Positions 26,235 through 34,217 of a stretch of 34,217 nt of DNA are shown here, piece by piece (position 1 is the stretch's first letter; every line of letters begins with the position of its first letter). The translations under genes were made by a program, and so were the position numbers. The notes below the pieces were generated by a model that worked only from the letters and a program-made list of their open reading frames with translations, did no database searches and was not told where the DNA came from. This stretch comes from an uncultured Saprospiraceae bacterium (GTDB taxonomy: Bacteria > Bacteroidota > Bacteroidia > Chitinophagales > Saprospiraceae): assembly GCA_937929885.1 (NCBI GenBank), contig CALFUQ010000277.1, forward strand, positions 1-34,217, written 5' to 3'.

Positions 26235-28253
26235 TTATACTTTCTTTACGAATACTATTTTTTCTTTAGATTTTTCTACCGCCATATCGTAGAATTTTTT
26301 TACCGCTTCATAGTAAGTTGGCGATATAGTCGGCTGATTAATTTTGAAGCTATAGTGAATCTGGATTTTGCCTTCTAGTGCTGTTGGTGTAAAACTAAAT
26401 AGACCCATTTTCTCAGGCAAGCTTACTATTGCTTTCTCAGGTACAGATTCTACCTCATATCCTTCTGGTATATGCACTACTACAATAATGTTTTCAGTAG
26501 ACTTATTAGGATAAAATATAGGATACTCTCTACGCTCTGCGGTAAACGGATTTTCACTTATTCCATTTCCTAAGATCGCATCTATATATATTTTTTCACC
26601 GATACTTTCTGAGCATCCCTCCATAGTATATGATTCTGTGGTTGCTATTGATCCAGCTTTTCCATCTTTTACTTCTATTGATTCGTAAGCTAGGTTTTCG
26701 TTTGATGTCTCAAGCTCATCCATCCATTCGTCTACTGTCCCAGCTTTAGTAAAATTGGATCTGTAATAGTTTGCGCTCACTCCTCCAAATTTTTGTTGTG
26801 TATTGCACACAAGGTTCAGGTTTTGATCTATCGTTGCATCTACTATTTTTGATATGGATGCTTGGTTTGGATTAGTAATATTTATAGTGATACCTTTTTC
26901 TGCGTTGAGTAATATTCCTTCTAAGTTGATTGCTCTCAGTGGTAGTTGTCCAGGAAGAATATTCTTGTCAGTAGCATCTAAGAAAATCGTTTTTTCATCT
27001 ACTATAGCTGCTGCGTATACATAGTTAAGATCACTTAAGATTGGGTAAGTAGTATTAAGTACCCCTGAGTCTCTTGTTTTAGTCACGATAGGGTAGACTT
27101 CTACACCTGCTTTTCTAAGTGTATTTATAAGAAGTAAATTTATTTCGGACGCTGTACCTTCTCCTGTTTTTATTAAGGACTTAATACCTTTATCTAGCCC
27201 GAGTCCTATTTGCCCATTATAGCTATAATTAGATTGTATATGTTGGTAGACGTCTACTAATGCCTCAGCTGGTTCCTTTGATTTTGATTGATCTATAATC
27301 ACACCTAAATCTTTATGCTTATGTTTTAACTGCTTTCCAAAATCATTATCATCATGCAGCAGTTTCGCTATCTGATCCCATGTTTGTGTATACAGTTGAT
27401 ATGTTTGCCCTGGCCAAGAAGTTGATTCTAACTCAAAAGAAATTCCGCTTCTAAATGAATTTAAATTCGTTACATACTTTTCTGCTTGAATGGACGGAGT
27501 GTTGAATTGAGTTATGATGGTGATCATTCCTTGATAATCTACTTTCTCATTAAAAAACTTGTTCTTCACTATATTTGGGTTATTGCTTACATCTCTTGTA
27601 TAGCTAAAAGTGACGAATCTAGATTTTTGTGATTCTTGTACGTCAAGGGGTAGAGCACCTGTGCTATTTGCTCTATAGGTATAATACTCTGGATGCTCAA
27701 AACGAAAAAAGGTTTCATTGCACGGGATGCCGTGTTGGAAGTACCATCTGTCTACCTGGAATACATAAGGTGAAGTAACCTTATACTTATACTCTATGAT
27801 GCTACCATCTTTTACATTAGGCAAGGCAAATTTAGTCTTAGATCTATTTTTAGATACTTTCTCTTTGAAGATATTCTTTTTGTCAAGCTTTGACTCTTTG
27901 ACTTTATCAGCTTCAAGGTTGTAAGTAACTGCTTTGATGCTACTCACGTTTTCTTCATCTTTGGATGGTGTGTATAGAGACACATTCACATTTGCATAGG
28001 AATCATCAGTAGCATCGTATATCTTAATCTTCTTATATACTTCTGTGATTAACATAAATTGCTTTTTGCTCTTATTGTACTCCATATAATGGTTTCCCTC
28101 TTGGTATAAGATTGCAGCTTTTGCATCTTCCTCTAGGGAGTGTGATTTAGCCATTAATTCCTCTTTTGTAACTTTGCCAAATTTTGATTTCTGAGCTATA
28201 GACTGATTAATAGCGATGGTTAAGAGAACGAGTAATAGAATAAAATTTTTCAT
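26235..28253 (-). CDS. DUF3857 protein with degenerate transglutaminase domain
   Basis: A 672-residue exported protein with a signal peptide at 1-20 ending SIA-Q. Residues about 45-260 form the DUF3857 beta domain. About 320-430 correspond to a transglutaminase-like fold, but the catalytic cysteine position is lost: where the active relative has GDC, this has GEGTASEINLLL (residues 364-375). The Asp of LDATDK (Asp426) is present. From about 540 on is a DUF2569-type or beta domain with PEGYEVESVPEK. It starts 1 base after the stop of the 633-residue relative, so the pair is translated together. Loss of the cysteine suggests a binding or structural role. The family function is unknown. Confidence 0.88.
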   Translation of the reverse strand: MKNFILLLVLLTIAINQSIAQKSKFGKVTKEELMAKSHSLEEDAKAAILYQEGNHYMEYNKSKKQFMLITEVYKKIKIYDATDDSYANVNVSLYTPSKDEENVSSIKAVTYNLEADKVKESKLDKKNIFKEKVSKNRSKTKFALPNVKDGSIIEYKYKVTSPYVFQVDRWYFQHGIPCNETFFRFEHPEYYTYRANSTGALPLDVQESQKSRFVTFSYTRDVSNNPNIVKNKFFNEKVDYQGMITIITQFNTPSIQAEKYVTNLNSFRSGISFELESTSWPGQTYQLYTQTWDQIAKLLHDDNDFGKQLKHKHKDLGVIIDQSKSKEPAEALVDVYQHIQSNYSYNGQIGLGLDKGIKSLIKTGEGTASEINLLLINTLRKAGVEVYPIVTKTRDSGVLNTTYPILSDLNYVYAAAIVDEKTIFLDATDKNILPGQLPLRAINLEGILLNAEKGITINITNPNQASISKIVDATIDQNLNLVCNTQQKFGGVSANYYRSNFTKAGTVDEWMDELETSNENLAYESIEVKDGKAGSIATTESYTMEGCSESIGEKIYIDAILGNGISENPFTAERREYPIFYPNKSTENIIVVVHIPEGYEVESVPEKAIVSLPEKMGLFSFTPTALEGKIQIHYSFKINQPTISPTYYEAVKKFYDMAVEKSKEKIVFVKKV

Positions 28254-28254
28254 G

Positions 28255-30156
28255 TTACTTGATTTTATTGAGAACGATTTTGCGATTGTCTAGTTTTAAT
28301 ATTGTCTTCAAAAACTCTCTGTACTCCTTATATTTTTCTTTTCCGTAATTCCCCTTTCTCGATATGTATTTTCTATTGTAGTATATTGAATGATCACCTT
28401 TTTGCTCTAGTGTAACTTCATAGTTTCCAAATTCACTTTCAATCATTACATCCTCAGGTATATGCTGAAATATCATATCCTTCGGAACATTAAATACCAT
28501 AGAATCTTGATAGCTAGCAGATCGACTTATGACGAATGGTGATTTACGATTACGGACCCTGTCAGGTGCAGATATTCTATTAGGAAATAAATTTGGTGTA
28601 AAGATTATATCCTTCCCTATTGCCTGAGCGAAACCGTCACATGACAGGGTCAGCTTTTCTACAAATTTCGATTCCTTCTTTTGATCTTCGAATTCGTACC
28701 CGTTTATTGTAGTACTTCCTAGATGATTGTATTCACTAATAAATTCTTGCTTAATATCTTTTTCGTTTTGGGATTGCATGTACTGCCTCTTATAAAAGAT
28801 TCCTGAGTGACTCTTTTTTAAAACAATACTAATATTCCCCTCCTCATTGATATTAATCTCTCCTTCCTGTTTTCTTATACTATTAGCTTCATCATAGGTG
28901 GTTGTGTGTTGTATTTTACCTCCTGATGGACTTATGACTAATAAGTCTCGGTCATCCGTAAAATCTCCGATGTAACCGAATGGTGCATCTTGAGACGTGC
29001 ATTCTACCCATATGCTATCTGCGCCATTTGGGTCAGGGACGCAGAGTATAACATGATTCCCTTGCATGCCGTGAAAATCATGTTTGATATTTTCAATCTG
29101 GTTACCTGCATATATTGGACAATAAAACGACTCAATATCTAATACACTTAATAATGCATGTGTATAGTTTGTCAATCCTTTACAATCGCCATAACCTAAC
29201 TCGTGGACTTCTGATGCACTAGTCGGTTTCCATCCTCCTATCCCTAATTGTATGCTGATGTAGCGACTTCTTTGTTGTACAAATTCATAAACTTTTTTAG
29301 CCTTTTCTAAAGGGTCGGTTATGTCTTTAGTAAGTAGTTTGATTTCGGCAACAATGTTGCTCGGTAATATTTTTTGTGCTCTGAGTAAGTTATCATAATA
29401 CCATTTGCCGAATTCTGCCCAGTTAGCAGCAGAACCGTCTACTCCTTCTAGATGAAAGTGATCTAGTGCTACAGAAAGGAATGGAGTTAACTCCTGCAAA
29501 GGAGGGCTTAATGTTTCATGTTTTCTAGCTGGTATATTTTCTAATTGAACAGTAAAGCCACCTGTTATCTCTGATTTAGAAATATCATAATCTTTAAAAT
29601 TAAGCTCTGATACTCTCATGCCTAATTGCTCAGGACAACTAATAGTGTAACTACTTTTTTGTACAGATTTATAGTAGCCAGATATTGGTTGCCATCTAGG
29701 AATAAATACAGTGTTAGGGGTCTCAATCGAATAAGTTACACTCATTGTATAAGGATAATCATTGGTGGGGTGCTCATACATTAATACCCTATTATCACCA
29801 TGAAAATTAGTACCAGTGGCACTGTAGTCTTGAAAATGTTTCTTTTTTAATTGCTTGATTACTGCTCCACGATCATCATATACAGTAGCAGTGAGAGACT
29901 TGATTTTATGAGACTTTGAGTAACTGATGTAGAGTGGTTGCTCTCCATTTATATTTAGTATAGAAACCGTCTCAGCTACCGTATAAGTATAAGATGATTG
30001 CGACTTAATGTCAATTTTAATAGCCTGATTTCGTACTACCAGATTGGCATCTTGTTGTAATTCGATTGGTATATCGTCGATACTATAGTTGTATTGACCA
30101 GATACAGATGTCGGTAATATTAAAAGTACGTACAAGAAGTTACGCATAAAGGACAT
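28255..30156 (-). CDS. DUF3857/transglutaminase-like exported protein (Cys present)
   Basis: A 633-residue exported protein. The signal peptide is at about 1-20 (FLYVLLILPTSVSG-Q); Met1 and Met4 are both possible starts. Residues about 40-230 form the DUF3857 domain. About 260-395 form a transglutaminase-like domain with an apparently intact site: Cys325 in YGDCKGLTNY, His368 in GNHVILCV, and an acidic partner in WVECTSQD. A C-terminal beta domain follows. Such enzymes may cleave or cross-link peptides at the envelope. It is upstream of, and coupled to, the cysteine-less relative. The start is followed upstream by a gap with one possible promoter box at 30221-30228. Function is inferred. Confidence 0.9.
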   Translation of the reverse strand: MSFMRNFLYVLLILPTSVSGQYNYSIDDIPIELQQDANLVVRNQAIKIDIKSQSSYTYTVAETVSILNINGEQPLYISYSKSHKIKSLTATVYDDRGAVIKQLKKKHFQDYSATGTNFHGDNRVLMYEHPTNDYPYTMSVTYSIETPNTVFIPRWQPISGYYKSVQKSSYTISCPEQLGMRVSELNFKDYDISKSEITGGFTVQLENIPARKHETLSPPLQELTPFLSVALDHFHLEGVDGSAANWAEFGKWYYDNLLRAQKILPSNIVAEIKLLTKDITDPLEKAKKVYEFVQQRSRYISIQLGIGGWKPTSASEVHELGYGDCKGLTNYTHALLSVLDIESFYCPIYAGNQIENIKHDFHGMQGNHVILCVPDPNGADSIWVECTSQDAPFGYIGDFTDDRDLLVISPSGGKIQHTTTYDEANSIRKQEGEININEEGNISIVLKKSHSGIFYKRQYMQSQNEKDIKQEFISEYNHLGSTTINGYEFEDQKKESKFVEKLTLSCDGFAQAIGKDIIFTPNLFPNRISAPDRVRNRKSPFVISRSASYQDSMVFNVPKDMIFQHIPEDVMIESEFGNYEVTLEQKGDHSIYYNRKYISRKGNYGKEKYKEYREFLKTILKLDNRKIVLNKIK

Positions 30157-30478
30157 TGTTCATATATAATCAAAGATTACACCAAAAGCATAATGTGCAC
30201 CATTAGTTTATAGACAAAGTCAAACGTAAATACCCTTATTTGGAGGAAGATTAATTATTATTCTAACCAATAGGTCAAAGATATTGAATGCTTTTATAGA
30301 GTTTGATAAGATGGAGGATATTGTAAGTGTACCTTTTAATAGCTCCTAAGGGCAATAGTTAATTAAAATTTCTTCTATTCATTTCTCAGCTAAGATTTAT
30401 AAATCTACCAACGAATAATTTATAAAAAATCAAACGCTAATTAGATCAAATCATTGACCATTTATGAATAGTATTAAA
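30157..30478. other. Gap without a gene (322 bases), possible promoter region
   Basis: I see no gene, tRNA or strong hairpin here. It is AT-rich and should hold the promoter for the DUF3857 pair and the end of the Ku/EEP unit. The only Bacteroidota-like box I find is TACGTTTG on the minus strand at 30221-30228 (consensus TAnnTTTG), without a matching TTTG upstream at the expected distance. Confidence 0.4.
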
Positions 30479-31171
30479 CTACCCTAACTCCACGACCATA
30501 GGAGAATGATCTGCATACTTCTCTTCACGATAACTATGTAAATAGTAGCAATCCGACAAGATAGGCTCAAGATCTTTGTGGATATAACTGTGGTCATATC
30601 GATATCCATTTCCTTGATGGCTATACCAAGAGTACTCTTTCACATCTCCATGCCTGGCTCTGAAGGCATCTATATAGCCTAGCTTATGTGCCTTAGGGAA
30701 AAAGTCAGAATACATGAATGAACTACCTGCTTGATCTACTCCATTGATACCAGAGTTATAATCTCCTACTAGAATGTAAGGCTTATGAGCATCTTCTAAT
30801 TCTTTCAATAGAAAATTAAAAAGTACATGTTTCTTTTTGTGAGGTAAGTAAACGCCATATACTGAGAAAGCATTAAACTCCGCTTTCAAAACTCCGTGAG
30901 CGTAAGTAGGATCTGAAGTGGGAAAATGAAAGCCGTTGAATGGGAGCTTACTACAAATTAGTACGCAATTAGTTTCTTTCTTAGTATGGCTAGAAAGCTG
31001 ATGCGTGTAACCTAGTTTAAGAAAATTATTCCTTAATAATTGACCATGACCATTGTTCCTATACTCTGACAGAACAAATATCTCAGGTTTCTCTTTATCG
31101 ATAGCAGAGATAATCTTGCTGGTTCTAGTGCCACCACCTTGCTGAATATTCCAAGAAAGAATTTTTAGCAT
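30479..31171 (-). CDS. Endonuclease/exonuclease/phosphatase (EEP) family protein
   Basis: A 230-residue EEP-fold protein. The metal and catalytic residues are visible: Asn8 in LSWNIQQGG, Glu36 in VLSEYR, Asp137 and Asn139 in VGDYNSG, Asp193/His194 in YDHSYI, and Asp221/His222 in ADHSPM. This is the pattern of DNase I/AP-endonuclease/phosphatase relatives. The length is short but complete. No export signal is present, so it acts in the cytoplasm. It starts 12 bases after the Ku stop, so it is very likely expressed with Ku and may clean DNA ends before joining. Whether it cuts DNA, removes a 3' phosphate or acts on another phosphodiester is unknown. Confidence 0.92.
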   Translation of the reverse strand: MLKILSWNIQQGGGTRTSKIISAIDKEKPEIFVLSEYRNNGHGQLLRNNFLKLGYTHQLSSHTKKETNCVLICSKLPFNGFHFPTSDPTYAHGVLKAEFNAFSVYGVYLPHKKKHVLFNFLLKELEDAHKPYILVGDYNSGINGVDQAGSSFMYSDFFPKAHKLGYIDAFRARHGDVKEYSWYSHQGNGYRYDHSYIHKDLEPILSDCYYLHSYREEKYADHSPMVVELG

Positions 31172-31183
31172 TTACTATAGTGA

Positions 31184-31969
31184 TTAAGCGCTCTTTTTCT
31201 TAGCTGCATCTATGCTAGCTTTGAGAGCCGACATGATATCAACCACTGGTTTTTCTTCTTCTCCGTCAGATATGCTTACGATTTCTTTCCCTTCTATCTT
31301 ACTGTTGACGAGTTCCATGAGAGCATCTTTATATCTATCCTCAAAATCAACTTTATCGAAAGTAGTAGATAAAGATTCTACTAATGTTTCTGCAAGCTTC
31401 ATTTCACTCTCATTCACTTCTGCTGATCCTATATCTGGTACGTCCTTTACATCTCGAACTTCATACGGGAATCTGAGTTTGTACATGATGAGTGCGTCTT
31501 CGTGGGGAGTTATCAAGACTACATCCTCTTTGTCACGAAGGATTATTCTACCTATACCAGCTTTCTTTGTTTTTTTAAGAACATTGGAGAATAGGGCAAA
31601 AGTTTTCTGAGCAATCTCTCCATTAGGACCTACAAAATAAATAGCCTCAAAGCGAGTAGGGTGTACCTCATCGATGTCCACGAATGCCTCTATATCAATC
31701 GCCCGTGTACTTTTTAATTTAATATTGGCTAGTTCCTCTGGTTTGATAACTACATATTGGTCTGGTTCGTACTCATAACCTTTTACAATATCCCCATAGG
31801 GCACTTCTTTATCACAACTTTTACAAACTTTTTTATAACCTATTCGGCTATTATCTTCGTTGTGTAGCTGCTTAAAACTGATGTTATTCTTTTTTTCTAC
31901 AGCGCTAAAAACCTGTATAGGTATGGTTACTAACGAAAACCTGATGTGTCCTTTCCAAACTGATCTCAT
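31184..31969 (-). CDS. ku: Bacterial Ku protein (non-homologous end joining)
   Basis: A 261-residue Ku of usual bacterial length. The N-terminal Ku core is clear: RSVWKGHIRFSLVTIPIQVF, then VCKSCDKEVPYGDIVKGYEY and the QYVVIKPEELANIKLKSTRAI block. The C-terminus ends in a Lys-rich tail (AKKKSA), common in Ku proteins that interact with LigD or DNA. As a homodimer it binds double-strand ends and recruits ligase. LigD is not in this window. It is first in an operon with the EEP-family gene, and its start is 198 bases from the divergent DUF1508 gene. Classification is firm. Confidence 0.96.
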   Translation of the reverse strand: MRSVWKGHIRFSLVTIPIQVFSAVEKKNNISFKQLHNEDNSRIGYKKVCKSCDKEVPYGDIVKGYEYEPDQYVVIKPEELANIKLKSTRAIDIEAFVDIDEVHPTRFEAIYFVGPNGEIAQKTFALFSNVLKKTKKAGIGRIILRDKEDVVLITPHEDALIMYKLRFPYEVRDVKDVPDIGSAEVNESEMKLAETLVESLSTTFDKVDFEDRYKDALMELVNSKIEGKEIVSISDGEEEKPVVDIMSALKASIDAAKKKSA

Positions 31970-32117
31970 AATCTACTAGTTACAATAATTATTCCCATTA
32001 ATAATAGTGCATTAAACAGTAATTGGAAGCGAGACAATTCTTGATAATCTGCGTCTTAAGGTTAATATAGACCTTCATATTATAGAAATGAAGACTATGT
32101 TAAAATTAAATGTGTAT

Positions 32118-32145
32118 AGTGCTAAACACCAATAAAATAAGCACT
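32118..32145. promoter_or_regulatory. Inverted repeat upstream of the DUF1508 gene (tentative)
   Basis: AGTGCT at 32118-32123 is mirrored by AGCACT at 32140-32145, 16 bases apart, in the divergent region between ku and the DUF1508 gene and 22 bases before its ATG. Six-base arms are short and could be chance. It could be an operator or mRNA structure. No partner regulator is visible. Confidence 0.25.
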
Positions 32146-32167
32146 TTTATATATAAACATAACAGAA

Positions 32168-33502
32168 ATGAGCGATCACAACCAAGACGAGTATTTGGAT
32201 CCTTCCGAATATCTAAAACACCCCGCTGATGATGCTGGATTTAACAAATTCGAAGACAACGGGTCCTATTATTTTTCTAAGCTCGATGGAGATCAAGTAA
32301 TCTTCATGAGTCAGGGATACACCTCTGAGGCAGGTAGAGACAATGGAATCGAATCTGTGAAGAAAAACATGGCTCTAAGTGAGCGTTATGTAGCTGAGGA
32401 ATACGATGGTAGATGGTACCTAAGTCTTAAAGCTGGTAACCGACAAGAGATTGCAGTAAGTCCGTTGTTTGCGACTAAGGCTGAAGTAGAGGCAATGATT
32501 CCTGGTGGAGGAGGTTCATCAGCTAGTACAGGAACTAGTGGAGTTGCAGCAAGTAGTGGCAGTGCAGGAGGTACTGTTTCATCTGGTGCAAGTTCTTCAG
32601 GTAAGAGAGCTTCTACTGATGGAAGTTCTAAGATTGCCCCTCTAGTTGCTGGTTCTGGTATTTTAGTAGGGTTCTTAGGAAAAACAGAAATAGCAGATTC
32701 TTCTAGTTCTATCACTAAAGTAAAAGATACAAAGACGAGATACTACACAGACGATAGTTATCTCCCAATGAGTAAATACAATGATAACATTGCTAATAAG
32801 TCGACGATAGATGGTGACTTCATTCAGTTTTCTGAAGGAGGAAAATTCTACTGGGGTCTTTTAGATAGCGAAGGAAAAATGGCGATAAGAAGTGAAGGCT
32901 ATTCTTCTGCAGCAGATAGAGACGGTTCTGTAGCTGAGGTATCTAAAGGTAAATGGCAAGGATCTAACTATAGCATCCTAGAGACGAGAGAAGGCAAGTA
33001 TTATGTACTACTCAAAGACGGAAGTCATAATGAGATTGGAAGGAGTGTAGCGTTTAGCTCTAGAGCTGAGGCTGTAGGTTTTGTACCTGAGACTTCTGTC
33101 ACATATCAGACGATAGCAAGTGGCGGAGGAGCTAAGTGGGAGATGGGTAGTAAAGCAGCTGCAGCGATGGCAGCCGCAAGCCAGTCTAGCTTCGTAGCTA
33201 AGGCAGGCGGAGCAGCAGCGACTGCGGCAGCAACAACTTTTAAGGCAGCACCAGTGATTGCACCGATAGCTACTAAAGCAGCGGCAGCAGCAGGGTGGGG
33301 TCTTGTGCCATGGGCAGCAGGATTGTTATTGTTACCCCTTTTATTTTTGCTCAAGCCAGTGCCTAGTTTGGTGCCACTAGCTCCAGTGATAGCTAAGGTA
33401 GTACCACCACCACCACCAGTAATACCACCGCCGATACCACCCCCGCCGGCTAAGGTCCAGTTAGTTGGGCCAAAGGTAGGTCCTAAGGTGTCTGGGTTTT
33501 AA
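32168..33502 (+). CDS. Tandem DUF1508 (YegP-like) protein with membrane segment and Pro-rich tail
   Basis: A 444-residue protein of mixed design. Two DUF1508 double units are visible: residues about 25-111 (VIFMSQGYTSEAGRDNGIES) and about 213-307 (MAIRSEGYSSAADRDGSVAE), each with a weaker second half. Between them is a Gly/Ser-rich linker (112-155). After residue 320 comes an Ala-rich stretch (330-377), one hydrophobic membrane-like segment (about 378-396), and a Pro-rich tail (413-428, PPPPPVIPPPIPPPP). It ends in VGPKVGPKVSGF. DUF1508 has no firm function, though YegP is linked to stress. I see no signal peptide, so topology is unclear. A terminator follows. Related proteins may carry more C-terminal sequence, so truncation is possible. 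Confidence 0.82.
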   Translation: MSDHNQDEYLDPSEYLKHPADDAGFNKFEDNGSYYFSKLDGDQVIFMSQGYTSEAGRDNGIESVKKNMALSERYVAEEYDGRWYLSLKAGNRQEIAVSPLFATKAEVEAMIPGGGGSSASTGTSGVAASSGSAGGTVSSGASSSGKRASTDGSSKIAPLVAGSGILVGFLGKTEIADSSSSITKVKDTKTRYYTDDSYLPMSKYNDNIANKSTIDGDFIQFSEGGKFYWGLLDSEGKMAIRSEGYSSAADRDGSVAEVSKGKWQGSNYSILETREGKYYVLLKDGSHNEIGRSVAFSSRAEAVGFVPETSVTYQTIASGGGAKWEMGSKAAAAMAAASQSSFVAKAGGAAATAAATTFKAAPVIAPIATKAAAAAGWGLVPWAAGLLLLPLLFLLKPVPSLVPLAPVIAKVVPPPPPVIPPPIPPPPAKVQLVGPKVGPKVSGF

Positions 33503-33527
33503 TAGAAAAATTCAAACTGATTTATAT

Positions 33528-33559
33528 AAGAGCTTTGCCTATGGGCAAGGCTCTTTTTT
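33528..33559 (+). terminator. Rho-independent terminator after the DUF1508 gene
   Basis: The 12-base arms 33528-33539 and 33544-33555 pair with one wobble around a 4-base loop (TATG), followed by a T-run through 33559. It lies 25 bases past the stop of the DUF1508 gene. Confidence 0.92.
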
Positions 33560-33677
33560 ATTTTACCTATCCCCGTGACTGTAGGAAAAGCGAAGTGGAA
33601 GATCTGATAGTTAAATCAAATCAAATTTTTGGAGTAGGAAAGTTTTCTTGATTATAGTAACCACATATTCCGCATTC

Positions 33678-34217
33678 CTACATTTGCTCACCTTCGTTTC
33701 TATTTTGGATGATATAGCTTGCTGAGATACCGATAGAGTTATTAAAAGACCTTTCTGGCAAAATGGTATAGAAGGGAGAAAAAATAAATTTATCCCCCAT
33801 AATATGGAGACCCATCGATAAACCAGTTTTTTTGTCTAGTCTATCTTTAAGTATATACAAGGGCGAAATGCTAAACAAAAATTGTTGTTTATCGCCCAAA
33901 TAGAATGTACTACTTAAGATGGTCAATACATCGCTAGATTCATTCTTTTGGAAGGATGCATCCAAACTAATTGCTACAGGCAATGATTCCTTATGCAGCA
34001 GGTATAGTGAAGCTCCTCCAGAGACCGCGGTAGCATCGGTATTACGATTTTTCCCAAATGGATAGGTAATACCAACATTGAGTTCTGCAGTTCCCTTGAT
34101 AGCAACGCTACCTCCCATAGCTAGAAATGAGGTTCCATCACTATGGGCATATGCGATAGTCGGAGTAGGTCCAGATTTGTCTTTTCCCAATTTTAAAGCT
34201 AATTGTGAGTATGTGTT
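33678..34217 (-). CDS. Outer-membrane beta-barrel-like protein, C-terminal part (5' partial)
   Basis: The frame stays open to the last base of the window, so the gene's start lies outside; the TTG at 34190 is not a real start. The visible 179 residues show alternating hydrophobic and polar strands with Gly and aromatic residues (SGGASLYLLH, LFSISPLYILK, GLSMGLHIMGD, FIFSPFYTIL), as in small outer-membrane barrels. No family can be named. The C-terminus, NRNEGEQM, is polar, not the usual aromatic end. The 175 bases between this gene and the DUF1508 gene hold only the latter's terminator, and no terminator for this gene is evident. Confidence 0.65.
   Translation of the reverse strand, partial: NTYSQLALKLGKDKSGPTPTIAYAHSDGTSFLAMGGSVAIKGTAELNVGITYPFGKNRNTDATAVSGGASLYLLHKESLPVAISLDASFQKNESSDVLTILSSTFYLGDKQQFLFSISPLYILKDRLDKKTGLSMGLHIMGDKFIFSPFYTILPERSFNNSIGISASYIIQNRNEGEQM

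Noticed and set aside
33106-33354. Ala-rich minus-strand frame under the DUF1508 gene
   Set aside because: It mirrors the low-complexity Ala-rich coding region on the plus strand and shows no independent signal.
33583-33680. Repeated GTAGGAAA words and a mirrored TTCCTAC
   Set aside because: Short, unevenly spaced and imperfect; no convincing attachment site or terminator.
34188-34190. TTG start for the last gene
   Set aside because: The frame continues to the window edge, so the true start is outside.

Overview
The window looks like a chromosome segment from a member of the Bacteroidota, most like the Saprospiria (Lewinella/Saprospiraceae type). The signs are AT-rich DNA, A-rich leaders instead of strong Shine-Dalgarno sites, TonB-dependent receptors with carboxypeptidase-regulatory-like domains, a PorV/PorQ-family barrel, a DUF3857/transglutaminase pair, HemJ, and DUF1080 and DUF885 lipoproteins. 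The family-level placement is an inference. I see no rRNA, tRNA, CRISPR array, insertion sequence or prophage. Coding density is very high, and only one gap exceeds 300 bases.

Layout. (1) 2-6942 (+): an outer-membrane trio of a TonB-dependent receptor (5' end outside the window), a 1344-residue exported protein and a PorV/PorQ-like barrel. (2) 7099-8895 (+): greA, a HIT-family hydrolase and a DUF1295 membrane protein, convergent with ruvC (8903-9457, -). (3) 9542-11369 (+): a YbhN/LPG-synthase-like membrane protein overlapping a DUF3108 envelope protein, convergent with a second TonB-type receptor (11417-13804, -). (4) 14055-15800 (+): a POT peptide transporter whose 3' end overlaps a convergent CPBP protease. 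The protease ends a minus-strand operon of hemJ, an SRPBCC/effector-binding protein and the CPBP protease. (5) 18301-26188 (+): a set that looks catabolic, in two transcription blocks split by a clear terminator at 21625-21661. The first block is a metal-motif beta-propeller lipoprotein, a DUF1080 lipoprotein and an MFS transporter. The second is a DUF885 metallopeptidase-like lipoprotein, a Gfo/Idh/MocA oxidoreductase, a small membrane protein and a sugar-phosphate-isomerase-like TIM barrel. (6) 26235-30156 (-): two coupled DUF3857 proteins, one with and one without the transglutaminase cysteine. (7) 30479-31969 (-): Ku and an endonuclease/exonuclease/phosphatase-family protein. (8) 32168-33502 (+): a DUF1508-repeat protein with Ala-rich, membrane and Pro-rich parts. 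(9) 33678 to the right edge (-): part of an outer-membrane barrel-like protein.

How the genes may work together. Region 5 has the parts of an oxidative (3-keto) glycoside-degradation route: a surface or periplasmic DUF1080 protein, an importer, an NAD(P)-dependent oxidoreductase and a TIM-barrel isomerase or lyase. The substrate cannot be read from the sequence. Region 7 suggests two-component-type non-homologous end joining in which the usual LigD partner is not nearby and a nuclease-family protein is. The most interesting candidates for undescribed biology are the outer-membrane trio, the CxCC/His-rich propeller divergent from hemJ, and the Ku/EEP pair.
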